Source: Mycolicibacterium flavescens
GTDB taxonomy: Bacteria > Actinomycetota > Actinomycetes > Mycobacteriales > Mycobacteriaceae
Reading direction: 5' to 3'
Assembly: GCA_900637135.1 (NCBI GenBank)
Contig: LR134353.1
Location: 5,084,001 to 5,148,000, forward strand
DNA length: 64,000 bases
Part shown: positions 1-8,216 of the stretch, piece by piece
Layout: each line of letters starts with the position of its first letter
Numbering within the stretch: position 1 is the first letter of the stretch
The notes under the pieces: generated by a model
What the model saw: only the letters and a program-made list of their open reading frames with translations
What the model was told of the DNA's origin: nothing
Databases searched by the model: none
Program-made: the position numbers and the translations under genes

Positions 1-18
1 TATGACGGACCTCGATGA
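1..18 (+). other. possible 3' end of an upstream gene
   Basis: Frame 1 reads five codons and then TGA at 16-18. That TGA overlaps the ATG at 15 in the ATGA arrangement common between co-transcribed mycobacterial genes. Frame 2 also closes, at 20-22. Too little sequence is visible to say which frame is coding, or whether either is. Confidence 0.2.
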
Positions 19-1295
19 CTAGACGCCGTTTTCCGCTGCTGCGCGCGGCCGCCGAACTCGCCAATGCCGCCAACGGTGTGCAGCCGCTCGGGCGCGAGGG
101 CTACATCACGCTGCCGGTGTTCGCATTCGGCTGGCCGACGACCGAGGCCGCGCCGCTGTACCTGACCGGTTCGGTGCTGGACGCCATACGGCGCGGCCTG
201 CGTGGTGACTTCCGCGGTGCGCCCGGCCGTATCGCGTTGGCGCTCACCGCGATCGCATGGGCGTTGCTCGGCCTGATCATGTACCGCAACGTGACGTCGA
301 AGCGCTATTTCGAGGAACCGCTGCGTGAGGCACTCGGCGACGACTACAAGCAGGTGGCCTCGTCGTCGCAGCCCGGCAGGCGGCGTCGGCTCGCAAACGT
401 CGGCGTTCCCCCGAACGAACTGCTGCGCCGCCGCTACGTCGAGCGGGCCAACACCGTTCAGTACGGCCCGCACGGCCGGGTCAACCGCGCCGACATCTGG
501 CGGCGTGCCGACCTGCCGCGCGACGGCAAGGCGCCGGTGCTGCTGCAGGTGCCGGGGGGTGCGTGGGCGATCGGCATGCGCAGGCCGCAGGCCTATCCCC
601 TGCTCAGCTACATGGCCGAGCGGGGCTGGGTGTGCGTCTCGATCGACTACCGCGTCAGTCCGCGGCACACCTGGCCCGCGCACATCATCGACGTCAAACG
701 GGCCCTGGCCTGGATCAAGGAGAACATCGCCGACTACGGCGGGGATCCCGACTTCGTCGCGATCACCGGCGGCTCGGCGGGAGGGCACCTGTCCTCGCTG
801 ACCGCGCTGACGCCGGATGATCCGCAGTGGCAGCCGGGCTTCGAGGACGCCGACACGTCGGTGGCGGCCGCGGTCCCGATCTACGGACGCTACGACTGGG
901 TGTCGGCACGAGGCTCCGGCCGTAAGGAGTTCATCGGTTTCCTGCAGAAGTTCGTCGTGAAAAAGCCCATCAGCGAGAACAAGCAGACCTATGTCGACGC
1001 CTCCCCGATCATGCGGGTGCGTCGCGACGCCCCACCGTTTTTCGTGCTTCACGGTCAGGACGACTCGATCATTCCGGTGCAGGAGGGACGCGATTTCGTC
1101 GAGGCGCTTCGCAAGGTGTCGACGTCCACCGTGGCCTACGCCGAAATCCCGCACGCCCAGCATGCATTCGACTTCTACGGGTCACCACGGGCGCACTACA
1201 CGGCGCAGGCCGTCGAACGTTTCCTGTCCTGGGTGCACGCGCAGCGCCACGCGCCGAGCGGTCAACTGCCGCAGGCTGAATCCGCGGGTGCGTAG
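15..1295 (+). CDS. alpha/beta hydrolase, LipC-like esterase/lipase
   Basis: A 426-aa carboxylesterase-type alpha/beta hydrolase. The nucleophile elbow GGSAGG places the serine near residue 254. HGQDD supplies the acid near residue 350 and PHAQHAFD the histidine near 383. The oxyanion loop reads VPGGAW rather than HGGGW, as in the LipC-like protein encoded at 2762-3985, so the two are paralogues. A hydrophobic stretch at residues 74-92 could anchor the protein in the membrane. The ATG at 15 may be coupled to an upstream gene. It converges on the WS/DGAT gene at 1316-2734. The likely substrates are acyl esters, but the sequence does not identify them. Confidence 0.85.
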   Translation: MTRRRFPLLRAAAELANAANGVQPLGREGYITLPVFAFGWPTTEAAPLYLTGSVLDAIRRGLRGDFRGAPGRIALALTAIAWALLGLIMYRNVTSKRYFEEPLREALGDDYKQVASSSQPGRRRRLANVGVPPNELLRRRYVERANTVQYGPHGRVNRADIWRRADLPRDGKAPVLLQVPGGAWAIGMRRPQAYPLLSYMAERGWVCVSIDYRVSPRHTWPAHIIDVKRALAWIKENIADYGGDPDFVAITGGSAGGHLSSLTALTPDDPQWQPGFEDADTSVAAAVPIYGRYDWVSARGSGRKEFIGFLQKFVVKKPISENKQTYVDASPIMRVRRDAPPFFVLHGQDDSIIPVQEGRDFVEALRKVSTSTVAYAEIPHAQHAFDFYGSPRAHYTAQAVERFLSWVHAQRHAPSGQLPQAESAGA

Positions 1296-1315
1296 AAGTC
1301 TGAGCGGAAGCCGTC

Positions 1316-2734
1316 CTACTGCGCCATGGCGGACTCGACCACCGTCAGTTCACTCGAAAGCCCTGCGGCCCCGCGGATCTCGATGAATGCGGCGATCATC
1401 GCGTCGGTCAACTCGTGCGGGTCCTCGAGCGTCGCGCCGTCGGACAGCACCGAGATGTTGAGTTGGTCGACGTAGCTCCACACCGTGATGTTCAACCCGC
1501 TGCCGGTGGTCAGCGGTCCGACGGAGTAGATCTCGGTGACCAGCGCGCCGCCCACGCGACCGGGTTGCCGCGGACCGGGCACGTTGGAGATCGGCAGGTT
1601 CAACACTTTGTTCTGGCCGTCTTTTTCGGCCAGCCAGGAAAACAGCCGCTCGGCAGGGCGCGGCGGGAAGTACGCCGACCACCGGCTCACCAGCTCCGGG
1701 CCCATCAGGTGATGCGTTTCCTTGGCCTCCACCGCGGCGTCGTGCACCGCTTGGACCCGCTGCAGCGGATCCTCGAGCTGGATGGGGACCGTCATCATCA
1801 CACCGGTGAAGTAGTTGCCAGAGATCCGATCCGGTGAGAAGTCGAAACTGACTGGGACGGAAGCCAACAGCGGATGGTCGGCCTGACCGTCGTACTTCAG
1901 GGAGAGTTCCCGCAACGCGCCCGCCGAGATCGCGAGCACCATGTCGTTGATGGTGACGCCCAGATGCTTGGCCGTCTCCTTGACGTCGGCGAGCGCCAGG
2001 GTGGCGGTGGCGAACTTGCGTTGCGCGTCGACGCGGTGATTCATGAACGACGGCGGCGGCGTGAACGGCCGGGTGAGTTCGGGTGAGAGTTTCTTCGCGC
2101 TCTTGCGCACGCGTTGCAGACCCTGCGCCGTATAGCGCATGACGCTCGGTAGCCGGCCGATTTGGCGCATGTGGTCGGCGAACGCGGTCCGCACCAACTC
2201 CGCCTTGCCCGGCGGCGGATCCGTTGCGTACGAGTCACGCTCGGCTTGCGGGCCTAGCTGCAGATCCATCCCGCGGGCCAAAAGATTCGCCGACGCGACC
2301 CCGTCGGCGAGGGCGTGGTGGATCTTGCCGAGCACCGCGATTCGTCCGTTGGCCAGACCCTCGATGAAATACATCTCCCACAGCGGCCTGCTGCGGTCCA
2401 GCGGCGTGCTGGCGATCTGGCCGATTGCTTCGTCGAGTTGCCTGCGACCGCCTGGGCTGTCCACCCGCCAGTGCCGCACGTGGTACTCGAGGTCGACTTC
2501 GCAGTTCTCCCGCCACATCGGGTGGTGGAACTTGAATGGGATGTCGACGAGCTCGTATCGGAACGGGTCGAGTTTGTAGAGCCGCCCGTGGATGACGCGG
2601 CGGAACTCCTCGATGCCGAAGGGACGGTCACCCAACTCGGAGAGGTCGATCACCGCCAGCTTGAGCGTGTGCATGTGCACCGTCGGAGTTTCGCTGTACA
2701 GCAGGATCGCGTCCCAGCCGCTGAGCCTTCTCAC
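1316..2734 (-). CDS. wax ester synthase/diacylglycerol acyltransferase (WS/DGAT), Rv0221-like
   Basis: A 472-aa WS/DGAT-family acyltransferase, which transfers acyl groups from acyl-CoA to diacylglycerol or long-chain alcohol to make triacylglycerol or wax ester. The condensing motif IHHALADG (the HHxxxDG signature) is visible, and the N-terminus MRRLSGWDAILLYSE is typical of the family. The start is GTG at 2734 behind a strong GGAGGG Shine-Dalgarno at about 2743-2752. It lies only 27 bp downstream of the LipC-like gene on the same strand, matching the lipC-Rv0221 arrangement of M. tuberculosis, so the two are probably co-transcribed. Substrate preference among the many paralogues cannot be read from sequence. 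Confidence 0.9.
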   Translation of the reverse strand: MRRLSGWDAILLYSETPTVHMHTLKLAVIDLSELGDRPFGIEEFRRVIHGRLYKLDPFRYELVDIPFKFHHPMWRENCEVDLEYHVRHWRVDSPGGRRQLDEAIGQIASTPLDRSRPLWEMYFIEGLANGRIAVLGKIHHALADGVASANLLARGMDLQLGPQAERDSYATDPPPGKAELVRTAFADHMRQIGRLPSVMRYTAQGLQRVRKSAKKLSPELTRPFTPPPSFMNHRVDAQRKFATATLALADVKETAKHLGVTINDMVLAISAGALRELSLKYDGQADHPLLASVPVSFDFSPDRISGNYFTGVMMTVPIQLEDPLQRVQAVHDAAVEAKETHHLMGPELVSRWSAYFPPRPAERLFSWLAEKDGQNKVLNLPISNVPGPRQPGRVGGALVTEIYSVGPLTTGSGLNITVWSYVDQLNISVLSDGATLEDPHELTDAMIAAFIEIRGAAGLSSELTVVESAMAQ

Positions 2735-2761
2735 GTCGCGGACCCCTCCCTCCGGAGGAGC

Positions 2762-3985
2762 CTATATAACCTCTTTAGCCCCCACCAGCGTCCGGTTTCG
2801 GTGAATCTGGTTCAGGAACAATCCTATTGCCATCGCGGCCGAGCCGGTCCTGGCCCCGTCGGTCATGTCGAACGCGTGCCCGGCGCCGGGCAGTTCGACG
2901 TAACTGACCACCGACCGGGACACCGCGCGCAGCCGTTCGACGAACGAACGGGCCTGCGCCACCGGGATGACACTGTCGCCGGTGCCGTGGACGATCAGGA
3001 ACGGCGGCGCCTCGGGATGCACCTGGGCGATCGGGGACGCCTTGCGGTAGACGTCCGGACGCTTGGTGAGTTTGTGTCCCACGACGACGCGCTCGAGGAA
3101 GTCCACGAAGCGCACCCGCTCGACGGTGGACTTGTCCTCCCAGTCGTAGCGACCGTAGATGCCCACCACCGCGTCCACCGACGTGTCGGAGCCTTCCGGC
3201 AGCTCGGCCTGCAGCTCAGGATCGTTGGCGGTGAGTCCTGCCAGCGCTGAGAGGTGACCGCCCGCCGACGTGCCCGCGACCGCCACGAAGTCACGGTCGC
3301 CGCCGAACTTGTCGACGTTGGCGCGGGCCCACGCGATGGCGGTCTTCACGTCGTGGATATGGGCCGGCCACCGGTGGTGCGGCGCCACCCGGTAGTCGAT
3401 CGACAGGCACACCCAGCCCTTCTCGGCGAGGTGGGACATCAACGCGTACCCCTGCAGGATCCGGTTGCCGTGCACCCACGCCCCGCCCGGCACGAAGATC
3501 AGCACCGGCGCCGGCTCGGCGGGCAACTCCTTGGGCCGCCACACGTCGAGCAGTTGTGAAGACCGGGGCCCGTACTGCACCGAGGTGCGGTACACGCTGC
3601 GCCGATGCTCCCGCAGCTTCCACAACGGCGGCGCCGACTCCGGCGCAGGCCAGTCGACGGCGAGGTCCTTGGCGTTGACCACACCGCGCAGCGCGGCCTC
3701 GGTGACAGCGTTGGTGCTGTCGCGCTCGGACTGCCTTAGCTCGGCATCGCCCGGGCTAAGCCACGATTTGACCGTCGAACCCAGGAAATCGGGCAGGTGA
3801 CGGAAACCCCATACGCCGACCGCGGTCACAGTGCCCAACGGTTCCAGGTGCTTTCCGATGACGGGCAGCGAAGCCGCGGCCACGCTCGTCGCCAGCATGT
3901 AATCCGACGGGCCGGCGTTCAGCAACCATCGCGCACGTGTCCAGAACGTCGGACCTGGGTACCGGGCATCCGGTCGCACCGCCAT
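2762..3985 (-). CDS. lipC: LipC-type cell-envelope esterase/lipase
   Basis: A 407-aa alpha/beta hydrolase starting at ATG 3985; the open frame runs upstream to 4135, but that extension has no family-like sequence. It carries VPGGAW (oxyanion loop), AGTSAGGH (nucleophile serine), HGTGDSVIPV (acid) and GAGHAFDM (histidine). Size (LipC is about 403 aa) and position directly upstream of a Rv0221-like acyltransferase support LipC, a surface-associated esterase in M. tuberculosis. The gene at 15-1295 is a paralogue pointing the opposite way. The upstream region to 4135 is shared with the divergent acyl-CoA dehydrogenase and should hold both promoters. Confidence 0.75.
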   Translation of the reverse strand: MAVRPDARYPGPTFWTRARWLLNAGPSDYMLATSVAAASLPVIGKHLEPLGTVTAVGVWGFRHLPDFLGSTVKSWLSPGDAELRQSERDSTNAVTEAALRGVVNAKDLAVDWPAPESAPPLWKLREHRRSVYRTSVQYGPRSSQLLDVWRPKELPAEPAPVLIFVPGGAWVHGNRILQGYALMSHLAEKGWVCLSIDYRVAPHHRWPAHIHDVKTAIAWARANVDKFGGDRDFVAVAGTSAGGHLSALAGLTANDPELQAELPEGSDTSVDAVVGIYGRYDWEDKSTVERVRFVDFLERVVVGHKLTKRPDVYRKASPIAQVHPEAPPFLIVHGTGDSVIPVAQARSFVERLRAVSRSVVSYVELPGAGHAFDMTDGARTGSAAMAIGLFLNQIHRNRTLVGAKEVI

Positions 3986-4135
3986 TGCGCGACTGTACCG
4001 CGGGGCATGTTCGGCACATGTCATCTTTTCGAAGTGTCTACCGGAGACATTTCGGGATCTCGGTCGCCTATACCGTGACCTGCGCAGATGGTCTAGCGTG
4101 ACTTGCCGACCGTCAACTTCGCAGAGGACTTTCAC

Positions 4136-6304
4136 GTGAGTAAGTCAGCGCTCGCCATCACAGAAGAGCACGTCGACCTGGCCGATGCGGCAATCGGCCA
4201 GCTCAACCGTGTCAACAGCCGGGCGGCCGCCCGATCGACGCTTCAGGGCGGTTCGTCGCATCCCGCCGAGATCTGGTCGGCCTCGGCGGGCCTGGGATGG
4301 ACCGGGCTGGCCATTGCCGAGGAACACGGCGGGTCCGGCTTCGGGCTCGCGGAGTTGGCGGTGGTGCTCGAAGCCCAGGGACGCGAACTGTGCCCTGGCC
4401 CGTTCCTGCCCACCGTGGCCGCGGCTGTGGTGATCGACCGGTGTGCCTCCGAAGCGGCTCGCGCACAACTGCTTCCGGGTCTCGCCGACGGCAGCACAGT
4501 CGGTGCGCTCGCGGTCTCGGGCAATGTGACGGTCGGATCCGACCTGGTCGTGACCGGTGAGAGTCCCGCGGTGCTGGGTGCGCCGGACGCGAACCTGCTG
4601 GTCGTCGTCGCCGGTGAGGACGTCGTCGTCATCGATTCTGTCGCCGAGGGCGTCACGATCAGCCCGCTCGAATCGATGGATACCTCGCGCAGCCTCGGCT
4701 CGGTCGCGCTGAGCGGTGTGACGGTCACCGAGGAACGACTGCTTCGCGGTGCGGCACGCAAGGCGCACACGGTCTTTCGCATCCTCGCGTCGGCCGAGGC
4801 GGTCGGTGTCAGCTGGGCCAGCATGGAGATGGCCGTCGAATACGCCAAGGTCCGTGAGCAGTTCGGCCGAACGATCGGGACATTCCAGGCCGTCAAGCAC
4901 CACGCGGCCAATATGCTCGTCGACGCTGAGGTGACGACCGCCGCGACGTGGGATGCCGCCCGCGCCGACGACCTGGACAGCGCGTCGTTCGCCGCCGCAG
5001 TCGCCGCATCGCACGCCATCCGAACACAGGTCTTCAACGCAGAGACCAACATTCAGCTACACGGCGGGATCGGCTTCACCTGGGAGCACGATGCCCACCT
5101 GTATCTGCGGCGCGCAAGGACGCTCGCGGCGTTGATGGCCGAGGCCGGCGATCCGCTGCTCGACGTCGTCGAAGCTCAGCGCAGTGGCCAGGCGCGCGGT
5201 GCGACGTTCACGCTGCCGCCGGAAGCCGAGCAGTTCCGCGAGCAGGCGCGAGAGGCCGTCGCCACGCTGCATTCCCTGCCCGCCGACCAGCAGCGCGACT
5301 TCCTCGTCGACTCCGGCTACCTGGTGCCGCACTGGCCCAAACCGTGGGGACGCGCCGCCGACGTGCTCGAACAACTGGTCATCGAGGAGGAGTTCGCCGA
5401 CGTCGAACGGCCCGACCTGGGCATCACCGGCTGGGTGACGCTGACCATCGCCCAGGCGGGCACCGACGACCAACGGGAACGCTGGGTCGAACCGGTGCTG
5501 CGCGGCGAGGTGATGTGGTGTCAGCTGTTCTCCGAACCCGGCGCGGGCTCGGATGCCGCGGCCGTGCGGACGTCGGCCAAGAAGGTCGACGGCGGCTGGC
5601 GGGTGACCGGCCAGAAGGTGTGGACCAGCCTGGCCCACCAGTGCCAGTGGGGCCTAGCCACTGTGCGCACCGACCCCGACGCCCCCAAGCACGCCGGCGT
5701 GACGATGATGGCCATCGACATGAAAGCGCCTGGGGTGACGGTCAATCCGCTTCGCGGGCTGACCGGCCACGCACATTTCAACGAGGTGTTCTTCGACGAC
5801 GTCTTCGTCCCTGACGCCGACGTGGTCGGCGACGTGAACAAGGGTTGGCTGGTGGCCCGCGCGACGCTGGGCAACGAGCGCATCTCGATCGGCGGCGGTT
5901 CGGGCGGCACCACCGGGTTCACCGCGACCGATCTGGTGAAGCTGCTCGACAATGCGTCTCCCGAGAAGCGCACGACGTATCTGCGGCGGGCCGGCGAGGT
6001 GATCGCCGAGACGCACACGTTGCGGCTGTTGAACCTGCGGCGGGTGACCCGCGCGATCGCGGGTTCGGACCCCGGCCCGGAGGGCAACGTCACCAAACTC
6101 CTGGTGGCCGAATCGGGGCAGCGGATGACCGAATTGGCCATGGAGCTGGCCGGTTCCGCGGCCGTCGTCGGGCAGACCCCGACGCTGACGCTGGCTTACC
6201 TCGGCAACCGGGCCATGACGATCGCCGGAGGCACCTCGGAGATCACCCGCAATACGATCGCCGAGCGCATCCTCGGCCTACCGCGAGACCCGTTGCTGAA
6301 ATAG
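4136..6304 (+). CDS. acyl-CoA dehydrogenase with two fused ACAD domains (FadE type)
   Basis: A 722-aa protein of two tandem acyl-CoA dehydrogenase units, roughly residues 1-365 and 370-722. The first half holds REQFGRTIGTFQAVKHH and LHGGIGFTWEHDAHLY. The second holds WCQLFSEPGAGSDAA (FAD/substrate loop) and GGTSEITRNTIAERI near the C-terminus. M. tuberculosis has several FadE proteins of this double length. The GTG at 4136 is preferred to a TTG at 4103 because GAGGA lies just upstream. It probably oxidises long or branched acyl-CoA or a sterol side chain; substrate unknown. The stop abuts the convergent gene ending at 6305. Confidence 0.88.
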   Translation: MSKSALAITEEHVDLADAAIGQLNRVNSRAAARSTLQGGSSHPAEIWSASAGLGWTGLAIAEEHGGSGFGLAELAVVLEAQGRELCPGPFLPTVAAAVVIDRCASEAARAQLLPGLADGSTVGALAVSGNVTVGSDLVVTGESPAVLGAPDANLLVVVAGEDVVVIDSVAEGVTISPLESMDTSRSLGSVALSGVTVTEERLLRGAARKAHTVFRILASAEAVGVSWASMEMAVEYAKVREQFGRTIGTFQAVKHHAANMLVDAEVTTAATWDAARADDLDSASFAAAVAASHAIRTQVFNAETNIQLHGGIGFTWEHDAHLYLRRARTLAALMAEAGDPLLDVVEAQRSGQARGATFTLPPEAEQFREQAREAVATLHSLPADQQRDFLVDSGYLVPHWPKPWGRAADVLEQLVIEEEFADVERPDLGITGWVTLTIAQAGTDDQRERWVEPVLRGEVMWCQLFSEPGAGSDAAAVRTSAKKVDGGWRVTGQKVWTSLAHQCQWGLATVRTDPDAPKHAGVTMMAIDMKAPGVTVNPLRGLTGHAHFNEVFFDDVFVPDADVVGDVNKGWLVARATLGNERISIGGGSGGTTGFTATDLVKLLDNASPEKRTTYLRRAGEVIAETHTLRLLNLRRVTRAIAGSDPGPEGNVTKLLVAESGQRMTELAMELAGSAAVVGQTPTLTLAYLGNRAMTIAGGTSEITRNTIAERILGLPRDPLLK

Positions 6305-6739
6305 TCAGGCCAGCAACGTGATTCCGCCGACAGTCAGCGCGACAACCTTCACGGCCTCCAGGGCGACGTAGACGTAGTGGATGCGTGACCGCCCTGCCGG
6401 GGTCGTTCCCGCCGGCGCCGACAGGACGGCATCGGAGCGCCGGTTCAATGCGGGACGGACCGCGATCAACTGAACAGCCAACGCGACAATGGCTGCGCCG
6501 AGGGCGACGGTGGCACCGGTCGACGGTCGGTCCATCACGATGATGATCACCATGACCACAGCCAGCGCGGCCTCGATGCTGTTGAGCGCGCGGAACACCA
6601 ACCGGCCGATGCCGAGTCCGATCTGTAGGGACACCCCCGGCGCCCGGAACTTCAGCGGGGCCTCGATGAACGAGATCGCGAGCACCATGCCGAGCCAGAC
6701 GAACGCGAGCGCGGTTGCGATGGAGTGTGCAGCGGTCAT
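6305..6739 (-). CDS. small integral membrane protein of unknown function
   Basis: A 144-aa protein with four predicted membrane segments, approximately residues 8-25, 42-66, 74-92 and 120-143. The conserved-looking stretch EAPLKFRAPG lies after helix 1. I do not recognise a functional family beyond actinobacterial hypothetical membrane proteins. The ATG at 6739 overlaps the stop of the upstream HTH regulator as ATGA, and GGAGAG lies within the end of that gene, so the two are translationally coupled. It is the last gene of a minus-strand cassette that begins with a hemerythrin-like protein. The cassette context suggests a redox or metal role, but this is inference only. Confidence 0.75.
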   Translation of the reverse strand: MTAAHSIATALAFVWLGMVLAISFIEAPLKFRAPGVSLQIGLGIGRLVFRALNSIEAALAVVMVIIIVMDRPSTGATVALGAAIVALAVQLIAVRPALNRRSDAVLSAPAGTTPAGRSRIHYVYVALEAVKVVALTVGGITLLA

Positions 6740-7380
6740 GAGACTCTCCTTCTCGGTGTCAGATTCGCGATACAGAGACCGGGCTCGGCGAACGGGACCA
6801 GTGCTTCCACGGTGACCGGCGCATCCCAGGCCGCCAGCGCCCCTTGCATCAGACCGAGATGCACGGGACAGATGATGTCGCGGTGGGTGTCCGCCAGGTC
6901 GAGGAACGGGCAATTGTGCAATCCGATCTCATCAAGATCGTCGTTGCGCGAGCGCTCTTGCGGGGCGAATCCCATTTCGGCAAGGAGACTCGTGAGGCGC
7001 TCGAAGGCCTGATCCCGGTCCAGCGGCTGGACGGCGCCGTTGGTGGCAGCCTCTTTCTTCGCCCATGCTTGGCCGGCAGCGACCGCACGTCGTTGCGGGT
7101 CGTTCTGGCGCGCCAATGCATCGGCGAGCACCCCGGCCAGCACGCGGTAGTCGCGGGGGCCGTCCGGGTCCATACCCGTTGTCGCGCGGAACATCAGCGG
7201 GGGCCGGCCCGGTTTCGTGCGGCTGGGCTTGATCATCTCGACCCGGCCGCGCTCGAGCAAGGCCTCCAGATGGAAGCGCGCGGTGTTGGGATGGATCGAC
7301 AACCGCACGGCCACGTCGAGCACGCTCAAGGGCGTCCCCGCGGCCCGCAGCGCCGCCAGTACCTCATCGCGTCGTGTCAT
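6736..7380 (-). CDS. HTH transcriptional regulator with a Cys-containing C-terminal domain
   Basis: A 214-aa regulator. Residues 1-65 form a winged helix-turn-helix (DEVLAALRAAGTPLSVLDVA, then SIHPNTARFHLEALLERG). The C-terminal domain has three cysteines, C157 (HNCPF), C171 (ICPVHLG) and C203 (GLCIAN). This layout recalls the SufR/ArsR-like regulators that ligate an Fe-S cluster, though spacing C-x13-C-x31-C is not the textbook SufR spacing. The ATG at 7380 is preferred over an upstream frame to 7428 because the protein begins with the HTH. It lies 14 bp after a [3Fe-4S] ferredoxin gene and overlaps the next gene, so it probably senses redox or iron state for this cassette. Confidence 0.82.
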   Translation of the reverse strand: MTRRDEVLAALRAAGTPLSVLDVAVRLSIHPNTARFHLEALLERGRVEMIKPSRTKPGRPPLMFRATTGMDPDGPRDYRVLAGVLADALARQNDPQRRAVAAGQAWAKKEAATNGAVQPLDRDQAFERLTSLLAEMGFAPQERSRNDDLDEIGLHNCPFLDLADTHRDIICPVHLGLMQGALAAWDAPVTVEALVPFAEPGLCIANLTPRRRVS

Positions 7381-7394
7381 CGACCGGAAGGTCC

Positions 7395-7586
7395 TCAGTC
7401 GTGGCGGGTGATCGCCGCGCGCGGGCATTCGTCGACGGCCTTGGCCGCGTGCGCCTCGAACTCGGGCGGTACCGGGTCGGCGATCACCACCGCGTAATCG
7501 TCGTCGTCGAGTTCGAACACTTCGGGCGCATATTTCACGCAGAACGCATTGCCCTCACACCGATCGCGATCCACTACGACACGCAT
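7395..7586 (-). CDS. [3Fe-4S] ferredoxin
   Basis: A 63-aa ferredoxin of the type that feeds electrons to cytochrome P450s and other oxygenases. The cluster ligands are C10 and C16 (RCEGNAFC) and C54 followed by Pro (ECPRAA). The missing second cysteine of a 4Fe-4S motif (G12/N13 region) marks it as 3Fe-4S. No P450 is next to it; its neighbours are a hemerythrin-like gene 26 bp upstream and a Cys-containing regulator 14 bp downstream, all on the minus strand. The partner may therefore be the di-iron protein or an enzyme elsewhere. Confidence 0.92.
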   Translation of the reverse strand: MRVVVDRDRCEGNAFCVKYAPEVFELDDDDYAVVIADPVPPEFEAHAAKAVDECPRAAITRHD

Positions 7587-7612
7587 GACGCCTCCTTGAC
7601 TTGATCAGCAGT

Positions 7613-8119
7613 TCAGTTCTCATCGGCCGGACCGGACATTGCGCCCACAACACTGGCGTGCCGGCAGACCCATCCCCCGGGGGCGCGGCCCGATTCGACG
7701 GACCGAGTCAACTCCGCGCGCATATGCGCGGTGAGATCAATGTCTATGTGCGGGTAGATAATTGGCTCTTCTTTAGAGTTGTGCTCGTGCAACTGATCCA
7801 GCAGTACGCCGCAGGCCGCCTCGATCCGGTCGGTGTCAGACGCTGCGAGCAGGCCGTCCAATGTGTCCATGGTCCGCCACAATTGGCCGTGCTCACGCAT
7901 CATCACGAAGATCGGCATCACCATCCCGGCCTCACGGATCGGCGGGAACACGATGACCTCTTCGAGGTAGATGTGGCGGCGCAGCTTGTCCAGCGCCCAG
8001 GTGAGCACTTCGGTTTCGAGGACGCCGGCCCGAAGCTTGCCCACGAAGTCCTCGATCGCGCGGTCGATCTCGCGGTGTTCATGCTCCAGTGCGACATAAG
8101 GGGCTGACTTGTGCGTCAC
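7613..8119 (-). CDS. hemerythrin HHE-domain protein
   Basis: A 168-aa hemerythrin-like protein expected to form a four-helix bundle carrying a di-iron site that binds O2, NO or senses redox. Candidate ligands are H in EHEHREID, HxxxE in RRHIYLEE, H in MREHGQ, HxxxE in HEHNSKEE and H in YPHID. GTG at 8119 is chosen over GTG at 8134 because TAGGAGAC sits a few bases before it. It heads a minus-strand operon with ferredoxin, regulator and membrane protein. The promoter region contains a perfect palindrome at 8147-8172. Roles of mycobacterial hemerythrin-like proteins in oxidative or nitrosative stress are known in general; the role here is inferred. Confidence 0.88.
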   Translation of the reverse strand: MTHKSAPYVALEHEHREIDRAIEDFVGKLRAGVLETEVLTWALDKLRRHIYLEEVIVFPPIREAGMVMPIFVMMREHGQLWRTMDTLDGLLAASDTDRIEAACGVLLDQLHEHNSKEEPIIYPHIDIDLTAHMRAELTRSVESGRAPGGWVCRHASVVGAMSGPADEN

Positions 8120-8146
8120 GGCGTCTCCTACCACGAGCTGCCGTTA

Positions 8147-8172
8147 GTTTATACAAGTCTGTTTGTATAAAC
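8147..8172. promoter_or_regulatory. perfect 10-bp inverted repeat, probable operator
   Basis: GTTTATACAA, six bases, then TTGTATAAAC. This perfect palindrome is markedly AT-rich for this genome and lies between the divergent hemerythrin-like (start 8119) and LipW-like (start 8217) genes, 28 and 45 bp from their starts. Symmetry and size suit a homodimeric repressor of TetR or ArsR/MarR type. The obvious candidate is the regulator encoded at 6736-7380, but this is inference. Confidence 0.7.
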
Positions 8173-8216
8173 AATATGGGGCACCCCTCGGCTGCCGGTG
8201 ACGTAATACTTGTCGG

